DNA of 64,000 nucleotides from Brachynemurus nebulosus. Taxonomy: Eukaryota; Arthropoda; Insecta; Neuroptera; Myrmeleontidae. Of the stretch, positions 24,199 through 35,608 are shown one piece after another. The stretch's first letter is position 1. Every line of letters starts with the position of its first letter. Location of the stretch: contig JAPWDM010000020.1 in NCBI GenBank assembly GCA_035578155.1, positions 6,854,055 through 6,918,054 of the forward strand. The letters are read 5' to 3'. A program made the position numbers and the translations under genes. The notes under the pieces were generated by a model that saw nothing but the letters and a program-made list of their open reading frames with translations, had not been told where the DNA came from and searched no databases.

Positions 24199-24491
24199 TT
24201 TTGTAAATTATTTTTAATTTTTCTGGAGAACCAGTTGACAAACAAGTATCGCTCCAAGGACGTTTTTTGTTCAATTTCATGTGCTTTTTGCAATGGTATA
24301 AAAAAACCTTTGAATTCTAATGTTTTTAGCACTTTAGACACTTTTTGCCAAAAGTGCCCAAAAAAACCTACTTCCGGGCATCCGACGTGTCTGGCTAACG
24401 AACTCATCCAACGATTGGGGGATTGCAAGGTTTTCACCAAATTTCATAACAGTTGGGTGTTTCGTTCGACAGTTATCGCGTACACACATAA

Positions 24492-24589
<98 letters not shown>

Positions 24590-24714
24590 TTTAGTGAAGT
24601 AGATTTTCGGGTTCTAGAGGCTCCAAAACAAATTTCTGTCATAGTCCCGGGCTTAGCTCTTACTATAAGAGCTACGGTAATAGAGCTGAATTTTTTCAAA
24701 TGAAAATTCGCTAA
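24199..24714 (+). mobile_element. Helitron-like element copy
   Basis: Contains GGCATCCGACGTGTCTGGCT, TTTCGTTCGACAGTTATC, (TA)n at 24498-24586, TTCTGTCATAGTCCCGGGCT and the 3' end GAATTTT-TTCAAAT-GAAAATTC-GCTAA. The hairpin has changed sequence but kept pairing, which supports a functional role. The 170-codon plus-strand and 163-codon minus-strand frames across it are artefacts of the repeat. Confidence 0.7.
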
Positions 24715-24863
24715 TAAAAAATAATAATAATAAAAATGGACCAGACAAAAATCAATATTAAAAAATATATTAACAAAAATTAATATTACTTCAAAAAATA
24801 TGATTAAGGTAAAGAAAAAACACATGTTTATTTTGAGCTAGCACAATATAGTTCTGTTATCAT

Positions 24864-24902
<39 letters not shown>

Positions 24903-24938
24903 TAGATTCCGGTGAATGAATATGAATTGTTACAAAAA
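24715..24938. other. AT-rich spacer with long T-run
   Basis: A T-run of about 33 bp (24865-24897) and short A/T-rich sequence between two Helitron-like copies. Confidence 0.5.
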
Positions 24939-25091
24939 TACCCCTGTCGCAGCATCCTGCATAACATAGCGAATTTCCATTTACAAAAGTACGTTTTTCT
25001 CGGAAACTAGTGGATATAGAGTAATTGTAAATAAAACGTACTTTTGTAAATGGAAATTCGCTATGTTATGCAGGATGCTGCGACAGGGGTA
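24939..25091. mobile_element. 153-bp palindrome of Helitron-like 5' termini
   Basis: Starts TACCCCTGTCGCAGCATCCT and ends with its reverse complement; both arms also carry ACAAAAGTACG. It resembles the element at 3781-4260 with the middle removed: two 5' ends facing outward. The loop is GATATAGAGTAATTGTAAAT-like. Confidence 0.85.
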
Positions 25092-25315
25092 TTTATGTAA
25101 TCTTTTCTCCTCTTTTAAATAGTGTAAAAAAATTTCACAAAAATTCTTGAATAAGTGGAAATTTTGGCAAAAAAACAATTTTTTTCAAGAACAAAGACCA
25201 TGTTCCAGGCATCGGACAGGTTCTGGCTAACGAACTTGTCCAACGGTTTGGGACTTCCAATATTTTCACTAAATTTCGTAAAGCTAGGACATTTCGTTCG
25301 AGAGTTATCGTGCGG

Positions 25316-25394
<79 letters not shown>

Positions 25395-25423
25395 ATACCT
25401 ATATATATATATGTATGTATATA

Positions 25424-25468
<45 letters not shown>

Positions 25469-25470
25469 CC

Positions 25471-25536
<66 letters not shown>

Positions 25537-25651
25537 TGAATATTATTTTCGGTTTCTAGGGACCTCAAAACATATTTCTGCCATAGTCCCGGACTAAAGT
25601 CGCTTCATGACAGTGCCTGTAATAACTGAATTCCATTCTGGAAGTTCGCTA
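25092..25651 (+). mobile_element. Helitron-like element copy
   Basis: Follows the palindrome directly. Landmarks: CAAGAACAAAGACCATGTTC, GGCATCGGACAGG, CATTTCGTTCGAGAGTTATC, an interrupted TA tract (25327-25532), GGGACCTCAAAACATATTTC, and the 3' end GAATTCC-ATTCT-GGAAGTTC-GCTAA. Peptides rich in Tyr-Ile are TA translations. Confidence 0.7.
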
Positions 25652-25894
25652 ATAATAAATTCAGTTTATATAAATTATAGAACAATAAGGTTCAGTTAGG
25701 TTAGAAAAAATTTTGTTGGGTTCGGTTACGTTACAAAAAATTTCCTTAGGTTCGGTTAGGTTTGAGACCAAATTTTCTTAGGTTCGGTTAGGTTAGCTCA
25801 AGTTCCGTTAGTTCAGTTAGATTAGAAAAAATTTTCGTTCACATTACTCCACCCACCGCCGGAGGTTTCTAGAACCGCCCCGGTGGAGGATTTT
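25652..25894 (+). repeat. GGTTCGGTTAGGTTA short tandem repeats
   Basis: About five degenerate copies of TTAGGTTCGGTTAGGTTA lie at 25688-25832, then a GC-richer CACCCACCGCCGGAGG patch. The TTAGG words recall the common insect telomere unit, but the unit here is longer and irregular, so it is scored as a local repeat. Confidence 0.5.
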
Positions 25895-26429
<535 letters not shown>

Positions 26430-26792
26430 ATAGTCTGAGTTTAAATACAGGTTTCCTCATTGTTCAGAAGCCCTTGATGGAAAACATGTCACATTAATAT
26501 CACCAGTTCACAGTATTGTTTTTGTTGGCCTTTGCAGATCACAATTTTTCGTTCATGTTTTGTGATATTGGAAGTAAAGGAAAAATTAGTGATGGTGGTG
26601 TGTTCAGAAATAGTGTATTTTTACTTCAAACAAATACTTTAAGTTTACCAAAACCTGTTTGTATAATGTCAGCACGATTTCGAGTCCTAAGGAAACCTAT
26701 AGCTCTGCAACCAGAACGAGCGTGTAATGTTGTAATGACATGTCGCGCGTACTCTGTCTCAACCTCGTATCTGAAAACTCCCAATTTTTAGA
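26430..26792 (+). pseudogene. PIF/Harbinger DDE nuclease relic
   Basis: The first frame has SEALDGKHVTLISPVHS; a frameshift near 26515 leads into FLLAFADHNFSFMFCDIGSK, GKISDGGVFRNSVF and LSLPKP; a deletion of the middle then joins SARFRVLRKPIAL. ALDGKHV...FADxxFxFxxxDIGxxGxxSDGGVF and ARFRVLRKPI are hallmark segments of the Harbinger nuclease (DDE_Tnp_4). The first catalytic Asp region is present; the central Asp/Glu part is deleted. The relic cannot be active. Confidence 0.88.
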
Positions 26793-26856
26793 CACAAAAC
26801 TTAGTTGAAACATATATGAGGAAGAAAAACTGCAAACATTTAGTTATTTTTGTTTT
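26793..26856 (+). repeat. GAATAGAGACAGG repeat unit 1, left part
   Basis: Matches 28222-28285 (ATGAGGAAGAAAAACTGCAA, TTTAGTTATTTTTG). The unit resumes after the TTAA element at 27751. Confidence 0.7.
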
Positions 26857-27750
26857 TTAAGGGGGGGGGTAAGGTTTTAAAACTTTTTTTGCATATTTTT
26901 TTTATTTTATTTTATTTTTTTTTTCTTGAATGTACATGTCGAGCGTGTTGTGTCAAAGTTTCAAATAAATCCGAGCAAAACTAATGAAGATACAGCGTTT
27001 CAAGTGACCGGCCCTCATGCTCGATTTTTATACCTGCCTGGTAGTTGCACGGCGCACCTACCTGGTAAGTATAAAATTTACTTTAATTTTATACTTACAA
27101 ATCTTATAAAAAACAAGTACTTACTATAATTACCCGCGTAAGTATAAAAAAAATTATATTTATCATTTTATTAATGCTTAGTTTTGGATTTTTGAGTATA
27201 AAAAACTTTAAATCCATTTTCTCGCAAACAACATTTTTGAAGTTCGTGAACATCATAACTCAAAATCTACTTCACCGATTCTTTTGAAATTTGGATACTG
27301 TTTCTACACATAAATCAGGTCGAGTTTTCTTTTTTTTTTCTATTTTTTTCCAGTTTATAATAACGAATTAACCGAATTTTTTAGCAAAAATTGCGTTTTT
27401 CACTTCAAAATGCTGCCAAAAATAAAAAAATCGAAAAAAAGCAAACAAAAAACTCTTCCTGACTCCCAACATATCGCCTTTTAAACGCAGTTCGATTTTT
27501 TTGTCTTGGATGATCCGGTACCGAGTTATGATGTTCACCGCAAAACAATTTTTTTTCGAGGCGCCTCCGGAGATTCGCTGTCACGGCCTTATTTATTGAT
27601 ATTTGTAATTGATAATTTTTTCAAAGATACTTCAGATATTATACTATGACGTGTATATGAAATAAATAAACCAACATTATTCATATCTCCAAAAAAAAAA
27701 TCATGAAAATATCCCTTTTTTTCGCTTTTAAAACCTTACCGTCCCCTTAA
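26857..27750. mobile_element. 886-bp TTAA-target DNA element
   Basis: TTAA occurs at both edges (26857-26860 and 27747-27750). The inner ends are inverted: GGGGGGGGGTAAGGTTTTAA at the left, and the complement of the right reads GGGGACGGTAAGGTTTTAA. The paralogous sequence at 28222-28300 is uninterrupted with one TTAA at 28286-28289, an empty site that fixes the boundaries. Inside, a second inverted pair (ACATCATAACTC / GAGTTATGATGT) lies at about 27248-27540. There is no transposase. TTAA duplications occur in piggyBac, Kolobok and some Sola elements; the superfamily is undecided. Confidence 0.85.
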
Positions 27751-28500
27751 GAAAAAAAATGATGTTGTGTCGTCATGTGGGTGAAGTTGGAAGTGCAGCA
27801 GAATACAACAGGGGTGGATAGAGACAGGACATGGGTTAATAGAAATGCTATGTGCATTATAAAGGAACGAATATAGATTACATGGGGTGGATAGAGACAG
27901 GGTATTGGTTAATAGGAACGCTATATCAAGTATAAAGGAACGAATGTAAGGAATGTAGGGGTGCATGAAGGATGTATTGGAACACGAAACAAAGCACTTT
28001 CAAGGAAATCAAGTCATTAAAGATCTTTATAAACACATTTAACAAGACATTTTTATACTTTATATATTCGAACTTAATTTACCACAGAATATAAATCACA
28101 TAATTTTGTCACATTTTTAAAAAAAAAAACGAGGGATACTTTCAGAAATTTTAAATACTGTGATAAAGTGACCATCTATTTTTTTGTTTAATCTTAAACT
28201 TTAAAAATTGTTGTTTCATCGAAATTTTAGTTGAGACATATTATATGAGGAAGAAAAACTGCAAACATTTAGTTATTTTTGTTTTTTAAGAAAAAATGAT
28301 GACGAGTTGTCATGTGGGTGAAGTTGGAAGTTAACAGGATTCAGAAGGGGCGAATAGAGACAGGACATGGGTAAATAGAGACTCTATGTGGAGTATAAAT
28401 GGACGAATATAAGGTGATAGGGGATGAATAGAGACAGGGTCTGGGTTAATAGGAACGCGATATCAAGTAAAAAGGAACTAATGCACGTACGGGTATTTGA
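27751..28500 (+). repeat. GAATAGAGACAGG repeat units
   Basis: Two related copies of a unit with GTCATGTGGGTGAAGTTGGA, GGGGTGGATAGAGACAGG and TTAATAGGAACGC (27751-27960, 28290-28490), joined by GAAGGATGTATTGGAACACG and AAGTGACCATC sequence. The second copy holds the empty TTAA site. An inverted copy lies at 12595-12985. No coding frame. Confidence 0.65.
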
Positions 28501-28727
28501 TACTATAAATTGGCCAAAATTATATTTTGATCTATTTATATTTTAAATAATATTAATATTATATTTAAGTAGATTTTAGATTAAAAAATCCTCAATTGGA
28601 AAGGATAATAGATAAAATATCTAGAAGATTATCGGAGATTAGCACCACAAATTTTAAAAATGAATTTCTCACTCTAATTGAATAAAGATATCCGAATCTT
28701 AAGTGACTTACGAGGAACTTTATCTTA
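28501..28727. other. AT-rich DNA, nothing recognised
   Basis: Short spacer between repeats; no motif. Confidence 0.35.
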
Positions 28728-29461
28728 GGCCGTATTTACACGTGTTTAGTAACTAAAGCAGGTTACTTAATCAAGTTACTAAATTTAGTTACTTTTGTCA
28801 TGTAGACAGTTGTATTTAGTGCAAGTGCAAGTAAGAAATTTAGTAATCTGTTTAGTCAAGTAAATAGAAGCCTGTTCTATTTACTTGTGTAAGTAGCTTA
28901 CGCCCACTTTATTTTTTTTTAACTTGCTGTTATTTGTACCAGTGTAAACACATTAGTTTAGTAAAGTGTTTAGTAGATTCAAATATACAAATATAGGCGC
29001 GTAAATATTTATTTATTGCAAATATTTTTTTGGGAATTTTTATACTTATTGTAGTATATAAATTATAAATATCAAAAAAAGTCACTAAAGGCAACTCGAT
29101 AAAAAACTGAAATTCGTGTGACAACCACTCTTCATCTAATAATAATAAAAAAATATATATAATATTTTTTTTTTCCATTTTTTGGAATATATTTGGGACA
29201 AATCATATATAAATACATTAAAAGGTCGAACCAACAAGTCAGTTCAAACATATCTGATACATTTTTATAGTGCACAACGAATTTATTGATGACTAAGTAC
29301 CATTTTTAATTTAGTTTTACTAGGTTATGTATTACTACTTCAACTAATACTAAATCAATTTACTAAATTGTGTGTAGATAGCCACTAAACAAAAAAATTA
29401 CTCAATTTAGCTACTTGCTTTAGTAACCTGCTTTAGTTACTAAACTCGTGTAAATCCGGCC
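28728..29461. mobile_element. 734-bp MITE with 40-bp TIRs, Harbinger-like
   Basis: The left end GGCCGTATTTACACGTGTTT and the complement of the right end, GGCCGGATTTACACGAGTTT, pair and continue through AGTAACTAAAGCAGGTTACT. Flanking trinucleotides are TTA and CTA, compatible with a mutated TWA duplication. GGCC-starting TIRs with 3-bp TWA targets are typical of PIF/Harbinger. The 82-codon minus-strand frame lacks recognisable features. Confidence 0.75.
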
Positions 29462-30193
29462 CTATTCTCAAATTATCTTCTCCTTAACTTAAATTTTAGA
29501 CTTAGTAGCAAGTTAAATGACAAAAAAGTAAGATAAAAAGAAAATACGAGCAACTTTGAGACAAGAAACAGTAAGGGGAAGATAAAAGAAGCATCCTAAG
29601 TAATGAACTTGGAAGTATGTGCAATAAAAAGCATGTAAAACATGCTATCTTATAGCTCTGGTGGTTGGAGGGAGAATATTATTTAAATGTTAATTAAACT
29701 GTACAAGGTAATATGACATCAAGTATATTGTGGACAAATTAAGCAGTTTAGATAGTGCAAAATAATAATTGTTGGTCTTTATCTACAAGTTTAAATTTGT
29801 TTTAAGTTTAAAAACTACTATTATAATTTTTTTTAAATCACATAGAAGAGTAAAAGGTTTAGATAATCATATTGTAATTAAATTAAAAGCTAATAAAATA
29901 ATAAAAGCAGTTCATATTTTAGCCCGTGAATTATGAAAAATTCTAACTACAGAACTACAAAATCCTAACTTAATGCGTGTCTAACACGCACTTGACAAAT
30001 TTTATTTTATTTTTTTTTTTTGAAATTTGTGTTCTTTAAAAATTGGAGGAGATAAGCAGACTGCTTTTATGTGGTCACCAGTTTATTTTAGTAAAACAAA
30101 AGAAATATTTATTATTATTATTATTTCTAAAACACTCCAAATTGAATTTTTATTTTATTGATAATATTTTGCATAAAATTTTACTTTTTATTA
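29462..30193. other. AT-rich DNA, nothing recognised
   Basis: No repeats or ORFs with support; a short T-run near 30010. Confidence 0.35.
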
Positions 30194-30465
30194 CTTTAAA
30201 GCAGGGATTCCCAAAATGCGGCTCACGGGTCAAATGCGACCCTCGAACTCCAAAAATGCGGCCCATAGTGCCAGATCGCCTGCAATCTTATATTCGTAAA
30301 CCTTTTTTCGTTAAAATATATCAAATTTTGTATGCAGTACATTTTGTTATTATATCAGTTGTGTTCAGCGTTTTTATTATACAAGTTACTTTTCTCAAAT
30401 TTCGTCAGGAAATGTGAATTGTGTGAATTTCTTCAGGAAATGTGGATAATTTGTGGGCGAAAGAG

Positions 30466-30664
30466 CATAGCCGGGTAAGATAGGGAAAACGGCCGTTGAC
30501 GCATAATTGATTGTTTTTATAGGAAATAATACTTCTTAGCTCCAGATATATTCCTGCCAAATTTCAACCCTCCAAAGCTAATAGTTTATAAATACACAAA
30601 AAAACAAAAATTTTCAAAAAAAATTTTTTTGAGGAAATTACTGAGCCGATTTATTTGAGTTTAA
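30466..30664 (-). repeat. 205-bp dispersed repeat, copy B
   Basis: Inverted relative to copies A and C; begins GCCGGGTAAGATAGGGAAAA on the plus strand and ends in the complement of ACTCAAATAAATCGGCTC. Confidence 0.8.
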
Positions 30665-31784
30665 TATAATATATATATTATGTACATCAAAATCAATAGT
30701 ACCTACACTACAACGGTGCATATGACCTTAGCTGTTGCGCACCTAACCAATAGAAAAAAGAAATTTCATACAAAGTATATTAGCTGCCAAAATAGTATAT
30801 CAGTTGGTCATTTCGTCATAATTCGTCATGATCCGTCATTGTGTTAACAAAAGAAGACAAACGGCAGATAAAGCTAGACGTTTGTCTAAACTTGTTTGTC
30901 GTAGTTATGAACGCATATAATTATATTACAGAAAAAATCCACTTTCTGCACACTCCAAGAAGTGCAACAAAAACTTTAAGTGAGAGGGGCGATCTACATA
31001 TTGCGTTCATTACTTTCTTAAGTATGAGCGTATGTTCAGATCATATACTTGCCATAAACGGTTCATGTATCTTAAAGTTAGTTATATTTACATGTAATTT
31101 ACCTACATAATTTTATAACTGCAACAGGTTTTAGCCGGACTGTTGTTATTACTATACATTGTTGAAGTATTTCGTTGCAATTTATTAAGTTAATGTTTAT
31201 TATTATTAAAGCAATATAACATTTAAGACGTATTATTGTTATTATTATTATCTTTATTTAATAAAAGTTTCTAAAACTTATACTTTTTGTTGAGTTAGAT
31301 GTAATTTTATTTAGCAAGAATGCTGGGATAATTTTATTGATTTCATTCAAATATTCATAGTAAAATTAACCTTAAAAATTATTTTTTATTACAAATTAAA
31401 TCATATTTCTTATAACAAGTCAAAATATATTTTTTTAGACCGTCACAGGAACTCCAAAAACTGCAACTCAGAGGGGAAGGGAACAATTTGTCGCCCTTCT
31501 TGGAGTTCTACTGTGTTTTAGAAATAAGGTAGATACTTTATGGTCTTTTTTATACGTAAGTAATATATGTGGTACTGAACATGGCATGCATTTGTATTTA
31601 AATATTATTATGTTCTACCAACTAAAATCTTTCCAAAAAATTTATATTATAGAGTACTAAGAGACATATTATTGAACAGAAAATGGTGGGTGTCGCTAAC
31701 GCGTCAGTACCAAACAAAAATTTACTTAAAAATTAATATAATAATTAATAAGGGGATATAACGTTAATTTTTTTTATTACTTTG
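30665..31784. other. hAT-element interior, no gene recognised
   Basis: The 89-codon frame at 30841-31110 has mixed composition (KRQIKLDVCLN, HTPRSATKTLSERGD) but no family I recognise and no neighbour to support it. The rest is AT-rich and non-coding. Confidence 0.35.
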
Positions 31785-33745
31785 GGGTTGGTCCACATCA
31801 AATCAACCAATGCTCAAAACCTTATGTCTTCAGATCATTCTAATATTTATTTTATATGGTAGTACTTGCTTTGAAGATAACGAATATAAATTTTTATCTT
31901 TTTATTACCCTTATTTTTCTAGTTATATCAATTTTTAAAATCCAAAAACCGCAATTTTTGGAGCGCTTTGAAATATTTAAACACATGTAGCTGAAAAACT
32001 ATTTGCCCTAGAAAGCTGAAACTGGTACCATTAATTTCAGAATTAAAGGGCTTTAATTTGACATATAATATGATAATACAATTCAAATTTAACCCTTTGT
32101 CCACAATCCGAAAAACTGATTTTTATAAAAAATCCAAAATCGGAATTTTTAATTTTTTTGCAAAAAATATATGTTATAGCCAACCTCTTAAGTAAGTTGT
32201 ATACAAGTGGTAACACACTGAATTAATTTTTAATCTGAATTAAGATATGTGAAAATCTGGTACATTTAGTACAGTATATGTTACTAACAAGTAAAAATCC
32301 CAAGGACGGACATATCGATTTTGATGAAATTTGAATAAGTTGTAGAACACTAAAAAATAAGCGACACGTATTTTTTTTATTTGCGAAAAAACGGTTTGAG
32401 TGGTGAAATCGCTCTTCAAAAATTGGGGTAAATTTAATTTTTCAAATATTTTGAAAACGGTAAAAGATAGGAAGAGATAGAGTACAAGTTTAAATTGATG
32501 ATATTGCTCTTTTTGGAAGAGCTATCTGTTTATTCAAATTACACCAACAGAGGTAGTTGGGGGTTAAAATTAGGGGGTTAAAAATTAAATATATTAAAAT
32601 TTTGTTTGTCATTTCAGATGTACGTAAAAAAATCTAATCGACTTATTTTTATTCAGTTTTCTAATATTAAATCTTGTAGTTGATTAGAGGGTGACTGTGT
32701 CGACATAATCGTACCTTTTGAGTACCGAATTGTATGTTGATCGTAAGGTTGAATTAAAACTTCATTCCTACATTATTTTAATTGTTTTAAACTATTTTCC
32801 ATAAAAAAGGAACTTTTAAATAACTCAAATAGTACGATTATGTCGACACGGTCACCCCCTAATTAATTACTCCTAGATTTAATATTAGAAAATTGAACAA
32901 AAACAGGTCTATTAGACTTTTTTACGTATATTTGAAATTTGCAAACAAAATTTTAATATATTTAATTTTTAACCCCCTTTCGCAAAATTAACCCCCTAAT
33001 TTTAATTACCTCTGTTGGTGTAATTTGAATAAATAGATAGCTCTTCAAAAAAGAGCAATATCATCAATTTAAACTTTTACTCTATCTCTTCCTATCTCTT
33101 CAAACCGTTTTTCCGCAAATAAAAAAAATACGTGTCGCTTATTTTTTAGTGTTCTACAACATATTCAAATTTCATCAAAATCGATATGTCCGTCCTTGGG
33201 ATTTTTACTTGTTAGTAACATATACTGTACTAAATGTACCAGATTTTCACACATCTTAATTCAGATTAAAAATTATTTCAGTGTGTGACCATTGAAATGC
33301 CATCATGAAACTTTGTATACAACTTACTTAAGAGGTTGGATATAACATATATTTTTTCAAAATAATTAAAAATTCCGATTTTAGATTTTTTATAAAAACC
33401 AGTTTTTTGGATAGTGGACAAAGGGTTAAATTTGAATTGTATTATCATGTTATATGTCAAATTAAAGCCCTTTTAATTCTGAAATTAATGGTACCAGTTT
33501 CAACTTTCTAGGGCAAATAGTTTTTGAGCTACATGTGTTTAAATATTTCAAAGCGCTCTTCAAAATTGCGGTTTTTGGATTTTAAAAATTGTTATAACTC
33601 AAGTACGAATATTCAAAAAAATATAAAACTTGGTATTTTTGGCCACATTGATTTGAAGAAACTACTCACCAAATATCATGCATTTTAAGAACATTGATGT
33701 TTAAAATCTTGTTTTTATTGGTTGATTTGGTATGGACTTACCCTT
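31785..33745. repeat. 2-kb foldback element
   Basis: Arms of about 920 bp (31785-about 32705 and about 32850-33745) are inverted copies around a loop at about 32710-32845. Paired landmarks: CCACATCAAATCAACCAA / GGTTGATTTGGTATGG, AATCGATATGTCCGTCCTTG, GAAAAACGGTTTGA, TACCTCTGTTGGTGTAATTT and TACGATTATGTCGACAC nearest the loop. It has no transposase or coding frame. Transcription across it would give a long hairpin RNA. Confidence 0.85.
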
Positions 33746-33771
33746 TGCTTAAGGTGGGTACACAATATATA

Positions 33772-33978
33772 ATTAAACTCAAATAAATCGGCTTAGTAAT
33801 TTCGTCAAAAAAGATTTTTTTTGAAAATTGTTGTATTTTTGTGTATTCATAAACTATTAGCCTTGGAGTATTGAAATTTGGCAGGAATGTATCTGGGGCT
33901 AAGAAGTATTATTTCCTATAAAAACAATCAATTTTGCGTCAATGGCCGTTTTCCCTATCTTACTCGGCATGCCCTTTT
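33772..33978 (+). repeat. 205-bp dispersed repeat, copy C
   Basis: Same landmarks as copy A with a few substitutions; lies just outside the right arm of the 2-kb foldback. Confidence 0.8.
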
Positions 33979-34078
33979 CATTTTTCCTGTAAAAATAGCC
34001 ATGTTTGTTCAGAAAATGTGACTTATTTTCCAGATGTGATTTTTCTATTAGGCTATATACCTATTTTTAATTTGTAAT

Positions 34079-34312
34079 TTAGAATAGAAAATTCAGGACC
34101 AGATCTACTCTAGGTGCCGCTCGGGGCACCGTTGAAAATTGCCGCCCCCTGCCTTCCCCAAAAAGAACAATAAATATTTTTTTAAAGCTTTTCCCTCCAA
34201 AAAACAAGTGACGAGCAAAAAAAATTTTAATTAAGTTTTGCCCCCCCTCTCCAAAACTTTTCGCCCGAGTTTCGTGCCCCCCTCCCCCTGCCCTCAAGAT
34301 CCGGCCCTAGGG
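34079..34312. repeat. GC-richer fragment of unknown origin
   Basis: CGGGGCACCG, GCCGCCCCCTGCC and a CCCCCCTCTCC...CCCCCCTCCCCCTGCCC stretch contrast with the AT-rich surroundings; GATCCGGCCCTAGG ends it. Such GCCCCC-rich pieces often lie next to hAT ends, but no TIR pair was found. Confidence 0.4.
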
Positions 34313-34433
34313 AAATCGACCAAAATTCACTGTGCGATTAACTTTGTGTCCTTCCTTAGTTTAAAAACTTTTTGGCACGTTTTGGTATTTACAATTTGCC
34401 TCGTTAATAACTTTGGAAACCCCTGCTCTAAAG

Positions 34434-35117
34434 TGTAGTTTTAGTTATCTGTCCCATAAATTTATTAATAAAATTCTTAAACAATGCTTTAACAAAGTAA
34501 AATTTGTATAATCGTTGCTTTTAAATCTTTAAAAATTCTTGTTTAATTTTGATATTTATTTGATACTAAGAAAAAACAAAACATTATCTTCAAAGTAGCA
34601 GATAATTTTTCAATTTTTCTTGTGTCTACAGTCTTTTATTTTTGTTTATTTAATTAAGTATTTTTGTTTTCTTAATATTATGCAATTAAAATTTAATTAT
34701 CTCAATTTTTGTTTTTATCTTTTTATAAATATTTTTGAATTTCATTATAATATCATACATACACTAAACAAAAAAAAAAAAATATGCATGACAAATGAAA
34801 ATTTTATCGACCATGACCGTGTTTTGTGAACTAATAGTTCCCTACATCCGAAAATTTATTATGAATTTTTTTCTTTTTTTGATAGTATAATATTTATAAT
34901 TTGTCTAATACCTCCTTTAGGGAGAATAGAGAATTTAAAGAATAAAATACTGAAATATTTTTAAAGCTTGCATTAAAACCACTTTGTTTTTGAATAGGTA
35001 CCTATTTATTTCTATAACAAAATGTGTGAGAATATCAAAATGATTGCCTTTGAAGACTACAACTTCCATTTTTCTGGTAGAAATGAAACGACGTAGTGAT
35101 TCTGTCTATCTTTTATA
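34434..35117. other. AT-rich DNA, nothing recognised
   Basis: No supported features. Confidence 0.35.
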
Positions 35118-35230
35118 GGGCTGGCAACCTTTTAAAATGATTTAATTTTGAATTGAAAGCTAGAACGGCTCGTTCTATTTTATATACGTTAAATCAAACT
35201 ATTTCCCGCGTGGCATTTAAAATGGAAATT
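35118..35230 (+). mobile_element. Partial hAT-like MITE (relative of 46312-46593)
   Basis: AGGGCTGGCAACCTTTTAAA with ATGATTTAATTTTGAA parallels the left end of 46312-46593 (CAGGGCTGGGAACTATTTAA, ATGATTTCATTTT). The right end is not recognised. Confidence 0.4.
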
Positions 35231-35349
35231 AGAGTCGATTTTGTATTTAAAATGAAACTGTAACACACAGAGATATGTAAATGGGTTATTCTCTAAAATT
35301 CTCATTCACAATATATATGTATATATGAGTGTTCGTCGAAGTAATTTAA

Positions 35350-35592
35350 AGACGTCGTCGGTTAGTTCAGGAAGTTCTTTTCTGCATGAGCGTTCGAGTT
35401 ACCTAGAATCATCTAATAGAGCGATTTGGTTTGAAACCCAAAGAGCACTGCAGTTGTGGCGGTGACTAGATCATTCCCTCGGACCTGGAAAATCTAGGTG
35501 AGGTCCACGTGAAGGATCGCGCCGGTTCGTACCCATATCCGCAGCAGATCTCCAAGGTGAAGAGCCTCTTAGTTGATAGAGCAATGTAGGTA
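35350..35592 (+). pseudogene. 28S ribosomal RNA fragment, diverged
   Basis: The sense strand contains long matches to conserved large-subunit rRNA: GCGCCGGTTCGTACCCATAT, CCGCAGCAG, TCTCCAAGGTGAAGAGCCTC, TAGTTGATAGAGCAATGTAG, CCCTCGGACCTGGAAAATC, CACTGCAGTTGTGGCGGTG and GCATGAGCGTTCGAGTTACC. Many C-to-T and G-to-A changes and the short length (about 240 of some 4000 nt) show a pseudogene, not a working rDNA unit. No 18S, 5.8S or R1/R2 element is nearby. It continues at 35761. Confidence 0.88.
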
Positions 35593-35608
35593 TACTTGAA
35601 CCATCTTT

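Larger units (their letters stand above)
30194..34433. mobile_element. hAT-like element, 8-bp TSD, internally invaded
   Basis: The edges are CTTTAAAG (30194-30201) and CTCTAAAG (34426-34433), an 8-bp target duplication with one mismatch that fits the hAT consensus nTnnnnAn. The termini CAGGGATTCCCAAAATGC and (complement of right) CAGGGGTTTCCAAAGTTA match the hAT TIR pattern. Next to the left TIR are AATGCGGCTC and AATGCGGCCC words common in hAT elements. No transposase is visible; 205-bp repeat copies and a 2-kb foldback occupy much of the inside. Confidence 0.75.

Noticed and set aside
24082..24594. 170-codon frame as a gene
   Set aside because: It spans the MITE right half and a Helitron-like copy, ends in (TA)n, and homologous copies do not keep the frame open.
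30043..30417. 124-codon frame as a gene
   Set aside because: It crosses the hAT-like left terminus and target duplication, and has no recognisable domain.
35350..35592. tRNA-derived SINE, because of a GGTTCGTACCC B-box-like word
   Set aside because: The word lies in a long match to 28S rRNA, which explains the whole segment.
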